Below, piece after piece: positions 57,154 to 64,000 of a stretch of 64,000 bases of DNA. Location of the stretch: positions 186,001-250,000 of the forward strand of contig NZ_JARHTP010000002.1 of assembly GCF_029223485.1 (NCBI RefSeq). Reading direction: 5' to 3'. The position numbers and the translations under genes are program-made. Source of the stretch: Streptomyces coacervatus. Lineage in GTDB: Bacteria; Actinomycetota; Actinomycetes; Streptomycetales; Streptomycetaceae. The notes beneath the pieces were generated by a model, which was not told where the DNA came from, made no database searches, and was given only the letters and a program-made list of their open reading frames with translations. Positions within the stretch are counted from its first letter, which is position 1. Every line of letters starts with the position of its first letter.

Positions 57154-57954
57154 TCAGGAGCGCTTGTAGACGGGCGGTCGCTTCTCCGTGAAGGCGCGGG
57201 CGCCCTCCTTGGCGTCGGCGGTGTCGAAGATCGGCCAGCCGCGCTTGAGTTCGGAGGCAAGGCCGTCCGTCTCCGTCATCTCGGCGGTCTCGTAGACGGA
57301 CGCCTTGACGGCCTCGACGGCCAACGGGCCGCAGGCGTTGATCTGTTCGGCGATCTCCAGGGCCTCGGCGAGGGCGGTGCCGTCCGGGACGACATGCCCG
57401 ATCAGGCCGATGTCCGCGGCCTCGCGGGCGCTGTAGGGCCGCCCGGTGAGCAGCATCTCCAGGGCATGCGTGCGTGGGATCTGGCGTTGCAGCCGGACCG
57501 TGGAGCCGCCGATCGGGAACAGGCCGCGCTTGACCTCGAACAGCCCGAAGGTCGCCGACTCGCCCGCGACCCGGATGTCCGTGCCCTGGAGGATCTCCGT
57601 GCCGCCCGCCACGCAGTACCCCTCGACGGCGGCGATCACCGGTTTGCGCGGGCGGTGGTGGCGCAGCATCGCCTTCCAGTGCAGGTCGGGGTCGGCCTTG
57701 AGGCGGTCGCGGTGGTGCTCGCCCTCCATGCCCCTCCCGGCGAGGGCCTTGAGGTCCATCCCTGCACAGAACACGCCGTCGGCGCCGGTCAGCACGATCG
57801 AGCGGACGGTGTCGTCCTCGTCGGCCTCGATCCAGCCGTCGTACAGGCCGACGAGCATGGACAGCGAGAGCGCGTTCTTGGCGTCGGGCCTGTTGAGCGT
57901 GAGCACCAGTGTGGCGCCTTCGCGCCGCACGGTGAGGTGTTCGGTCCCACCCAT
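57154..57954 (-). CDS. crotonase/enoyl-CoA hydratase family protein
   Basis: A 266-residue crotonase-fold enzyme. TLVLTLNRPDAKNALS is the N-terminal strand pair, VLTGADGVFCAGMDLKALAG the first oxyanion-hole loop, and AAVEGYCVAGGTEILQGTDIRVAGESATFGLFEVKRGLFPIGGST the second. The residues corresponding to the two catalytic Glu of enoyl-CoA hydratase fall at E(ILQGTD) and G(LFPIGG), so the second Glu may be missing; other crotonase chemistry is possible. The start ATG 57954 has GGGGAG seven bases before. It is first in the minus-strand cluster and divergent from the acyl-CoA synthetase; EchA19-like by position. Confidence 0.86.
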   Translation of the reverse strand: MGGTEHLTVRREGATLVLTLNRPDAKNALSLSMLVGLYDGWIEADEDDTVRSIVLTGADGVFCAGMDLKALAGRGMEGEHHRDRLKADPDLHWKAMLRHHRPRKPVIAAVEGYCVAGGTEILQGTDIRVAGESATFGLFEVKRGLFPIGGSTVRLQRQIPRTHALEMLLTGRPYSAREAADIGLIGHVVPDGTALAEALEIAEQINACGPLAVEAVKASVYETAEMTETDGLASELKRGWPIFDTADAKEGARAFTEKRPPVYKRS

Positions 57955-57981
57955 TGCCCATCTCCCCTCTTCTGGAACGAG

Positions 57982-58036
57982 AACAGGTTGCAGTAGGCGA
58001 GGGGGCACTTCAAGGGTTTTCTGACAGACAGTCAGA
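57982..58036. promoter_or_regulatory. divergent promoter region with TetR-type palindrome
   Basis: TCTGAC-AGACA-GTCAGA (58020-58036) is a perfect inverted repeat in the 197-base gap between the enoyl-CoA hydratase and acyl-CoA synthetase genes. Also present is AACAGGTT (57982-57989), the AACnnGTT core of the KstR consensus with a right flank GCA that fits. A TetR-family regulator of the lipid/steroid type is the likely binder; no such gene is adjacent. Confidence 0.5.
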
Positions 58037-58151
58037 TTTCTTCGCGCGGGCCCTTCACAGTTGCCGGGCCCTTTGCTCTGATGACGGGCGAACCGACGGA
58101 CGCGCCTTTCTTCGTCCTTCTTCGTCATGGCTGCCGGGGTCAGGAGGAACG

Positions 58152-59762
58152 GTGGAGTACAACCTTGCCGACCTGTTCGAGTCGGTCGTCGACGTGGTGC
58201 CGGAGCGCGAGGCCCTGGTCTACGTCGACCACCCGGGCACGGGCGCGGAGCGCCGGCTGACGTACGCGGAGCTGGACGCGGCGGCGAACCGTATCGGCCA
58301 CCATCTGATCGACGCCGGGATACGCCCCGGCGAGCACCTCGGGCTGCACCTCTACAACGGCATCGAGTACCTGCAGACGGTCTTCGGCTGCCTGAAGGCG
58401 CGGATCGTTCCGGTGAACGTCAACTACCGTTATGTGGAAGAGGAGTTGGTGTACCTCTACCGGGACGCCGACCTGGTGGCCCTGGTCTTCGACGAGGAGT
58501 TCACCGACCGCTTGGCCGCCGCGCTGCCGCAGTGCCCGCAGCTGCGGCACCTCGTCAGGGTGGGCGCCGCGGAAGCCAGGATGCCGGTCGTATCCTTCAC
58601 GGAGGCCGAGGCGGGCGGCTCGCCCGGACGCGGGTTCCCCGCGCGGTCGGGGGACGACCAGTTCATCATCTACACCGGCGGCACGACCGGGATGCCCAAG
58701 GGTGTGATGTGGCGCCAGGAGGACCTGTTCTTCTCGGGGCTGGGCGGGGGCGCGCCGACCGGTGAGCCGGTGCAGAAGCCGGAGGAACTGGCCGAGCGGG
58801 TCGCGGCCGGCGGCAGCGGAATCACCTTCTTCCCCACTCCCCCGCTGATGCACGGCACCTCGACCCTCACCTCCTTCATCGGCTTCAACTTCGGGCAACG
58901 GGTGGTGATCCACCGCAAGTTCGTGCCCGAGGAGGTGCTGCGGACCGTCGAGAAGGAGAAGGTCACCAGCATGTCGCTGGTCGGCGACGCGATGCTCCGG
59001 CCCCTGATCGATGCGCTGAGCGGGCCGATGAAGGGCACGGACTGCTCTTCGATGTTCAGCGTGTCCTCGTCCGGGGCGGTCATGTCGGAGACGGTGCGCC
59101 GGCAGTTCCAGGAACTGCTGCCGAATGTGATGCTGCTCAACAACTACGGCTCGTCCGAGTCCGGCTTCAACGGCACGGCGACGGCCGACTCCGGGGCGGG
59201 GCAGAGCTTCCGCATCCGGGTCAACTCCCGTACCCAGGTGGTCGATCCGGCCACCAACGAGCCGGTCGCGCCGGGCGAGGTGGGCCGGGTCGCCCAGTGC
59301 GGCCATGTCCCGCTGGGCTACTACAACGACCCGGTGAAGACCGCGGAGACGTTCTTCGAGAAGGACGGCAGGCGATGGGTGCTGCTCGGTGACATGGCGA
59401 CCGTGGACGAGGAGGGCATCGTCACCGTCCTCGGCCGGGGCTCGCAGTGCATCAACACCGGGGGCGAGAAGGTGTATCCGGAGGAGGTCGAGCAGGCGCT
59501 GAAGTCCCATCCGGACGTGTACGACGCGCTGGTGGCCGGAGTGCCGGACGCCAAGTGGGGCAACCATGTGGCGGCGGTCGTGCAGCTGCGGGAGGGCGCG
59601 CCACGGCCTTCGCTTGAGGACGTCCAGTCCTACTGCCGTACGCATCTCGCCGGTTACAAGATCCCGCGGCAGCTGGTGATCACCGAGACGATACGGCGGT
59701 CGCCCAGCGGCAAGGCGGACTACCGGTGGGCTCGGGAGGTGGCGGTCTCGGCGGACCGGTAG
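58152..59762 (+). CDS. acyl-CoA synthetase (FadD19-like)
   Basis: A 536-residue adenylate-forming acyl-CoA ligase. The start is GTG 58152 with GGAGG four bases upstream (VEYNLADLFESVVDVVPERE). The AMP-binding P-loop is IIYTGGTTGMPKGVM, then YGSSESGFNGTA, GDMATVDEEGIVTVLGRGSQCINTGGEKVYPEEVE, and the C-terminal Lys region SPSGKADYRWA. The N-terminus and absence of extra domains recall FadD19/FadD17 steroid-side-chain ligases of actinobacteria. It is divergent from the enoyl-CoA hydratase cluster and shares its control region. It would activate an unknown carboxylic acid for the neighbouring degradation enzymes. Confidence 0.88.
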   Translation: MEYNLADLFESVVDVVPEREALVYVDHPGTGAERRLTYAELDAAANRIGHHLIDAGIRPGEHLGLHLYNGIEYLQTVFGCLKARIVPVNVNYRYVEEELVYLYRDADLVALVFDEEFTDRLAAALPQCPQLRHLVRVGAAEARMPVVSFTEAEAGGSPGRGFPARSGDDQFIIYTGGTTGMPKGVMWRQEDLFFSGLGGGAPTGEPVQKPEELAERVAAGGSGITFFPTPPLMHGTSTLTSFIGFNFGQRVVIHRKFVPEEVLRTVEKEKVTSMSLVGDAMLRPLIDALSGPMKGTDCSSMFSVSSSGAVMSETVRRQFQELLPNVMLLNNYGSSESGFNGTATADSGAGQSFRIRVNSRTQVVDPATNEPVAPGEVGRVAQCGHVPLGYYNDPVKTAETFFEKDGRRWVLLGDMATVDEEGIVTVLGRGSQCINTGGEKVYPEEVEQALKSHPDVYDALVAGVPDAKWGNHVAAVVQLREGAPRPSLEDVQSYCRTHLAGYKIPRQLVITETIRRSPSGKADYRWAREVAVSADR

Positions 59763-59939
59763 GCGGGAGGCCAGGGCCCGCGGGTGGGCCTGCCGGGGGC
59801 GGCGGGCGTACTCTTTGCGCGCGGTTGACCCGGGCGTTTGAACGGAGGGTGACGTAGGGCCGTACGCGAGGTTGGCGGCCCTGGACCTGCGGGCCCGGTC
59901 CGCCGTGCCATCAGCGGTTTCGCACGGAAGGACCCCCGG

Positions 59940-61835
59940 GTGTCGCACCTCACGCCCCCTCGTCAACTGCCGGACGCCGACACGGACGTCGACCCTGATG
60001 AGTCGGTGATCGACGACAGGGCGGCCGAGTCTGCGGATGCGGAAGCTCCGGAGACTGCGGAGGCTGCGGAGGTCGAGGAGGCCACGGAGCCGAGCGGCGA
60101 CTCCGAGGTCTCCGAAGAGCCGGCGGCCCCGAGCGCCGAGGCCGCATCCGTACCTGACCCCGAACCCGCTGTCGCAACCCGCCCCGGCTGGTTCGGCTGG
60201 CGCCGTCGTTACCCCCGCGCCGCACGTGCCGTTCGGGTCGGCACGAGTGTGCTGGCCGGTGTGCTGGTGTTCATCGTGCTCCTCGTGCCCAACCGCCTCG
60301 ACCGGATCAATCTCGAGGCGTTCTTCCGCCTCCCCGTCGAGGGGATCTTCCTCGCGGCGGTCCTGCTCGTACTCCCTTCCAAGGCACGGCGGATCACGGC
60401 CGTCGTCCTGGGGGTCTTCCTCGGGCTGTCCACCATCCTGAAGTGCCTCGACATGGGCTTCCGCCAGACCCTGGCCCGGCCCTTCGACCTGGTCTTCGAC
60501 TGGGTGCTGCTGAGCGACGGGGCGGACTGGGTGAAGGACTCGTTCGGGCGCTCCGGTGAGGTGCTCGCGATCATCGGGGTGATCGTCCTGGTCATCCTCG
60601 TGCTTGTGCTCAGCGCCCTGGCAACGGTGCGGCTGGCGAACGTGATGGCCGGGCACCGCACCGTGGCCGTGCGCAGCACGCTGGTGCTCGGCACCGCGTG
60701 GATCGTCTGCTTCACCATGGGCGTGCAGTTCGGCGGTGTCACCGTCGCCACCAAGGGCTACGCCCAGTACCTCGCCAACCGTGTGCAGTACGTCCGCGAC
60801 GGCCTCGGCGACGCCGACGTCTTCAAGAAGCAGATGACCGTCGACGCCTTCGCGAAAACCCCGTCCGACCAGCTGCTGACCGGGCTGCGCGGCAAGGACG
60901 TGATGTTCACCTTCATCGAGAGCTACGGCCGGGTGGCGATCGACGATCCATCGATGGCACCGGAGATCGACGCGACGCTCAAGGCGGGCAACGCCCGGCT
61001 CAAGTCGGCCGGTTTCGCGGCGCGCAGCGGCTGGCTGAGGTCGCCCGTGACGGGCGCCGGCAGCTGGCTCGCGCACTCGACGTTCCTGTCCGGCCTGTGG
61101 ATCAAGAACCAGCAGCGGTACCGGACCCTGACCACCAGCGACCGCGCGACCCTCACCAGCTACTTCCAGAAGACCGGCGCCTGGCGCACGGTCGGTATCG
61201 TCCCGGGCGTGCGCAAGGCCTGGCCCGAGGGCAAGTACTTCGGCCTCGACCACATCTACGACTCCACGCACCTCGGCTACCAGGGTCCGTACTTCAGCTG
61301 GACGCCGGTGCCGGACCAGTTCAGCCTGGAGGCCTTCCAGAAGCTGGAGCACAGCAAGAAGAACCGCGACCCGATCATGGCGGAGATCATCCTGGCCTCC
61401 AGCCACAACCCCTGGTCCCCCATCGCCCACATGATCGACTGGAAGGATCTCGGGGACGGCAAGGTCTTCTACAAGATCAAGAAGGAGGGCACGAACCCCA
61501 CGGAGGTCTGGAAGAGCGCGAAGCGCGTACGCACCGAGTACCGCAAGGCCATCCAGTACTCCCTGGACAGCCTCACCCAGTGGATGCAGCGCTACGGCGA
61601 CAAGAACACCGTCCTCGTCTTCCTCGGCGACCACCAGCCCGTCCCGACCGTCACCGGGGGCAGCGCCAACAGGGACGTGCCGGTCTCGATCGTCGCCCGC
61701 GATCCGAAGGTGCTGGACCGCGTCGCCGGCTGGGGCTGGACGGATGGGATCAAGCCCGCGGACAACGCTCCCGAGTGGACCATGAACAAGTTCCGGGACC
61801 GCTTCATGACGGCGTACGGGCCGCAGTCCGGGTGA
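59940..61835 (+). CDS. membrane-anchored sulfatase/phosphoglycerol-transferase-like protein
   Basis: A 631-residue membrane enzyme of the alkaline-phosphatase/sulfatase superfamily. An acidic ~80-residue Glu/Ala/Pro-rich N-terminal tail precedes about five hydrophobic segments between about 97 and 260, then an extracytoplasmic sulfatase-like domain with VMFTFIESYGRV (metal/nucleophile region), EIILASSHNPWSPI and VLVFLGDHQPVPTV (metal Asp, His). It resembles LtaS-like enzymes and Streptomyces integral-membrane sulfatases. The GTG start at 59940 has GGAAGGA seven bases upstream. It ends before a strong hairpin. The substrate could be a lipid head group or a wall glycopolymer. Confidence 0.86.
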   Translation: MSHLTPPRQLPDADTDVDPDESVIDDRAAESADAEAPETAEAAEVEEATEPSGDSEVSEEPAAPSAEAASVPDPEPAVATRPGWFGWRRRYPRAARAVRVGTSVLAGVLVFIVLLVPNRLDRINLEAFFRLPVEGIFLAAVLLVLPSKARRITAVVLGVFLGLSTILKCLDMGFRQTLARPFDLVFDWVLLSDGADWVKDSFGRSGEVLAIIGVIVLVILVLVLSALATVRLANVMAGHRTVAVRSTLVLGTAWIVCFTMGVQFGGVTVATKGYAQYLANRVQYVRDGLGDADVFKKQMTVDAFAKTPSDQLLTGLRGKDVMFTFIESYGRVAIDDPSMAPEIDATLKAGNARLKSAGFAARSGWLRSPVTGAGSWLAHSTFLSGLWIKNQQRYRTLTTSDRATLTSYFQKTGAWRTVGIVPGVRKAWPEGKYFGLDHIYDSTHLGYQGPYFSWTPVPDQFSLEAFQKLEHSKKNRDPIMAEIILASSHNPWSPIAHMIDWKDLGDGKVFYKIKKEGTNPTEVWKSAKRVRTEYRKAIQYSLDSLTQWMQRYGDKNTVLVFLGDHQPVPTVTGGSANRDVPVSIVARDPKVLDRVAGWGWTDGIKPADNAPEWTMNKFRDRFMTAYGPQSG

Positions 61836-61843
61836 GGTGACGG

Positions 61844-61884
61844 GCCGACGGCCGACCGGTGAAGCACACACCGGCCGTCGGCCG
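61844..61884. terminator. terminator of the membrane sulfatase gene
   Basis: Perfect 12-base inverted repeat GGCCGACGGCCG / CGGCCGTCGGCC with a 17-base loop, nine bases beyond the stop. Confidence 0.86.
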
Positions 61885-62562
61885 GGATCGGGCAGGTGAT
61901 TTCGACCCGGTCGCCGAGGCGGAGATGGGTGGCGCGGGCCCAGACGGCGTGGCATGCCGCGCAGCTGCGCCCTGCGTCCGTCGGCGGCGGTGCGCCCGGC
62001 CACCGTCCTGACCTCTCCTCGCCGCCGCAGGCCATCCCGTACGCACGCGCAGTCGCCGTCCCACGGTTCTGTCAGGGGACACGGCGTCCCAGCAGATCAG
62101 AGTGTGGGCCGTGCCGCCTGCCAACGGGGCGGCGGCGGCCGGCGCTCCGGCCGCCGCGAGCACGCACCGCTGATCGAAGCGGTCGCGCGTGGGGCCCTGT
62201 CCTCTCGGGGGAGGACAGGGCCCCACACACTCTTCACTCCGCTTCACAATCTCCCGGCAGCGGGCGCATCCCGCAACCTGAACGCATGCATACGTGGTCG
62301 GGGCTCCTGCTCCCGCCGACGGCAAAAGACCCCCGTCCCGGACCGGAAACCCGGCGACCCGGCCTGCCAACCACCCCCGGCCGTCCACCCACACGAATGC
62401 GCCACCTGGGCGAGTGCGGCGCTGGTGGCGGGCGGGTCGTGGGCGCCGGCGGAGCCGTAGACGGCCGTAGGAATGGAAGAAGAGCTCGCGGGCCGCGGCC
62501 AGAAAATGCGCCCGGCCTCTTGCCTGCCCCGACGTGGCCTGAATTACTGATCCCGAACACCA
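61885..62562. other. gene-free interval with a second strong hairpin
   Basis: Nothing in this stretch meets the standard for a gene: the six-frame ORFs here lack family similarity, ribosome sites and consistent codon bias. The striking element is a 16-base perfect inverted repeat, GTGGGGCCCTGTCCTC (62189-62204) and GAGGACAGGGCCCCAC (62211-62226), loop TCGGGG. It is far from either flanking CDS, so it may end an unannotated RNA on either strand. Confidence 0.5.
62189..62226. terminator. isolated 16-base-pair hairpin
   Basis: Perfect inverted repeat with a 6-base loop, 354 bases after the sulfatase stop and 390 bases before the phenylacetate-CoA ligase start. Its strength equals the best terminators in the window, but no gene ends at it. 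Confidence 0.6.
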
Positions 62563-62580
62563 CGACCGAATGATCGGTCG
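62563..62580. promoter_or_regulatory. CGACCGA-ATGA-TCGGTCG palindrome upstream of paaK
   Basis: Perfect 7-base arms with a 4-base centre, 36-53 bases before the ligase start. The CGACCGA/TCGGTCG half-sites resemble those described for TetR-family PaaR regulators of phenylacetate catabolism, which fits the downstream gene. PaaR is not in the window. Confidence 0.55.
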
Positions 62581-62615
62581 CCCGTATTGATGCGGTTGGC
62601 GAGGGAGACGTCCCG

Positions 62616-63911
62616 ATGGCGGATGCGACGGAGCTGCTGGACCCGGGGGAACGGCTCGACGCCGGTGCGCTGAGGGCGCTGCAGCTGGAGCGGCTGCGGG
62701 CCTCGCTGCGGCACGCGTACGAGCACGTGCCCTTCTACCGGGCGTCCTTCGACAAGGCAGGGGTCCGCCCGGGCGACTGCCGGTCCCTGGCCGACCTGGC
62801 GCGTTTCCCGTTCACCACGAAGGCGGACCTGCGCGAGAACTATCCGTACGGCATGTTCGCCGTGCCGCAGGAGCGCATCCGCCGCATCCACGCCTCCAGC
62901 GGCACCACCGGACGCCCGACGATCGTCGGCTACACCGACAACGACCTTTCCCTGTGGGCCGACATGGTGGCCCGCTCGATCCGCGCGGCGGGCGGCCGCC
63001 CCGGCGACAAGGTGCATGTGGCGTACGGCTACGGCCTGTTCACCGGCGGCCTGGGCGCGCACTACGGTGCCGAACGGCTCGGCTGCACGGTCATCCCCGC
63101 GTCGGGCGGGATGACGGCCCGCCAGGTCCAGCTGATCCAGGACCTGGAGCCGCAGATCATCATGGTGACGCCGTCGTACATGCTCACGCTCCTCGACGAG
63201 TTCGAGCGGCAGGGTGTCGATCCGCGCGGCACCTCCCTGCGCGTGGGCATCTTCGGTGCCGAGCCGTGGACCGAGCAGATGCGGCGGGAGATCGAGGAGC
63301 GGTTCGCGATCGACGCGGTCGACATATACGGGCTGTCGGAGGTGATCGGCCCGGGTGTGGCCCAGGAGTGCGTGGAGACGAAGGACGGGCTGCACATCTG
63401 GGAGGACCACTTCTTCCCGGAGGTCGTCGATCCGATCACCGGCGAGGTGCTGCCGGACGGCGAGGAGGGCGAGCTGGTGTTCACCTCGCTCACCAAGGAG
63501 GCGATGCCGGTCGTCCGTTACCGCACGCGCGACCTGACCCGTCTGCTGCCGGGCACGGCACGGGTCTTCCGGCGGATGGAGAAGGTCACCGGGCGCAGCG
63601 ACGACATGGTGATCCTGCGCGGGGTGAACCTCTTCCCCACGCAGATCGAGGAGATCGTGTTGCGCACGCCCGGTGTCGCACCGCACTTCCAGCTGCGCCT
63701 GACCCGGGAGGGCCGTCTCGACGCGCTCACCGTGCGGGCGGAGGCCCGGCCCGATGCCGGCCCCGAGGTGCGGGACGCGGCCGCGCAGACGATCGCGGCG
63801 GCCGTGAAGGACGGCATCGGGGTGTCGGTCACGGTGGAGATCGTCGAACCGGAGTCGCTGGAGCGGTCGGTGGGCAAGCTCCGGCGGATCGTGGACCTGC
63901 GGTCGCGCTAG
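62616..63911 (+). CDS. paaK: phenylacetate-CoA ligase
   Basis: A 431-residue adenylate-forming ligase that activates phenylacetate to phenylacetyl-CoA, the entry step of the paa pathway. Landmarks: YEHVPFYRASFDKAGV near the N-terminus, the P-loop IHASSGTTGRPTIVGYT, VAYGYGLFTGGLGAHYGAERLG, VDIYGLSEVIGPGVAQECVETKDGLHIWEDHFFPEVVDP (the PaaK signature), and RSDDMVILRGVNLFPTQIEEI. The length is exactly that of PaaK. ATG 62616 follows GGGAG. The other paa genes are not in the window. It is convergent with another acyl-CoA synthetase, separated by a single base. Confidence 0.93.
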   Translation: MADATELLDPGERLDAGALRALQLERLRASLRHAYEHVPFYRASFDKAGVRPGDCRSLADLARFPFTTKADLRENYPYGMFAVPQERIRRIHASSGTTGRPTIVGYTDNDLSLWADMVARSIRAAGGRPGDKVHVAYGYGLFTGGLGAHYGAERLGCTVIPASGGMTARQVQLIQDLEPQIIMVTPSYMLTLLDEFERQGVDPRGTSLRVGIFGAEPWTEQMRREIEERFAIDAVDIYGLSEVIGPGVAQECVETKDGLHIWEDHFFPEVVDPITGEVLPDGEEGELVFTSLTKEAMPVVRYRTRDLTRLLPGTARVFRRMEKVTGRSDDMVILRGVNLFPTQIEEIVLRTPGVAPHFQLRLTREGRLDALTVRAEARPDAGPEVRDAAAQTIAAAVKDGIGVSVTVEIVEPESLERSVGKLRRIVDLRSR

Positions 63912-64000
63912 TCACTCACTGAACCGGTTCCTGAGCTCCCGCTTGAGAATCTTCCCGCTGGCGTTCCGCGGCAGTTCGTCCACGAATTGGACCCGTTTCG
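63912..64000 (-). CDS. acyl-CoA synthetase, C-terminal end only
   Basis: The last 28 codons of an AMP-binding acyl-CoA ligase: VQFVDELPRNASGKILKREL and then RNRFSE before the TGA at 63914-63912. The PRNASGKILKR motif holds the catalytic C-terminal Lys. The rest of the gene lies beyond the right edge. The stop follows the convergent paaK stop directly. Confidence 0.9.
   Translation of the reverse strand, partial: KRVQFVDELPRNASGKILKRELRNRFSE

Noticed and set aside
58140..62003. 1287-codon antisense frame across the FadD and sulfatase genes
   Set aside because: Low-complexity Arg/Gly/Val composition and no motif; both plus-strand genes have full family signatures and ribosome sites.
61592..62035. 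147-codon minus-strand ORF with CAACHAVWARATHLRLGD-like text after the sulfatase gene
   Set aside because: It crosses a perfect terminator hairpin and overlaps the end of the sulfatase gene; no ribosome site or recognised family.
1..64000. CRISPR array, phage or insertion-sequence elements
   Set aside because: No regularly spaced repeats, transposase or integrase motifs, or flanking inverted/direct duplications typical of insertion were seen.

Overview
The window reads as chromosomal Streptomyces DNA. GC content is very high with strong third-position GC. Developmental markers are present: a long chaplin, an SsgA-like protein, an NsdA/NsdB-type regulator and a PP2C/SpoIIE phosphatase. There are secreted chitin/chitosan enzymes, three genes with rare TTA (bldA) codons, and an actinobacterial cysteine-rich leader peptide. 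I see no integrase, insertion sequence, CRISPR array, rRNA or complete tRNA.

Layout. 1-4.8 kb: the start of an adenosine deaminase gene (cut by the window edge), a VOC protein, a BASS-type transporter with a TTA codon, a PPOX-class protein, an aldo/keto reductase and a secreted GH19 chitinase with two dre-like DasR sites. 5-8 kb: an aldehyde dehydrogenase and an ECF42-type sigma factor translationally coupled to its YCII/DGPF partner. 8-15.8 kb: an organosulfur-scavenging island (ssuD, sfnB, ssuE, a DszC-like monooxygenase, sfnG) headed by a leaderless cysteine-rich leader peptide and divergent from a LysR gene. 15.8-19.6 kb: small and secreted proteins, an ArsR-SRPBCC fusion, and a decayed cis-prenyltransferase fragment run into a truncated terpene-synthase-like gene. 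19.6-25.3 kb: an amino-acid permease, a ROK repressor and an exo-beta-D-glucosaminidase with a clean palindromic operator.

25.3-36.3 kb: a secreted protein, a GlsB-type membrane protein, an epimerase, two GNATs, and the most unusual gene here. That gene encodes a 1452-residue membrane/PAS/GGDEF/EAL protein fused in frame to a complete PLP-dependent alpha-oxoamine-synthase domain, followed seven bases later by a SAM methyltransferase. A long chaplin ends this block. 36.6-49 kb: an exported peptidase-like hydrolase, a MarR/thioesterase divergent pair, a baeRF-type protein, a DJ-1/PfpI protein, an SsgA-like protein, the PP2C phosphatase, the Nsd-type regulator, an APH-like kinase and a large secreted amidase. 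49-54 kb: a LAL-type LuxR regulator, a type-1 copper lipoprotein, a CGNR zinc-finger regulator and an orphan DUF397. 54-64 kb: an acyl-CoA catabolic block (two thiolase/Ltp proteins, a DUF35 OB-fold protein and an enoyl-CoA hydratase, divergent from a FadD) whose order resembles the mycobacterial sterol side-chain genes Rv3521-Rv3523 with fadD19/echA19. It is followed by a membrane sulfatase, a gene-free stretch with strong hairpins, a phenylacetate-CoA ligase, and the 3' end of another acyl-CoA synthetase.

Genes that plainly work together are the sulfur island, the ROK/glucosaminidase pair (with the DasR-type chitinase as a parallel amino-sugar function), the ECF42 pair, the overlapping thiolase/DUF35 cluster, and probably the c-di-GMP/oxoamine-synthase fusion with its methyltransferase.
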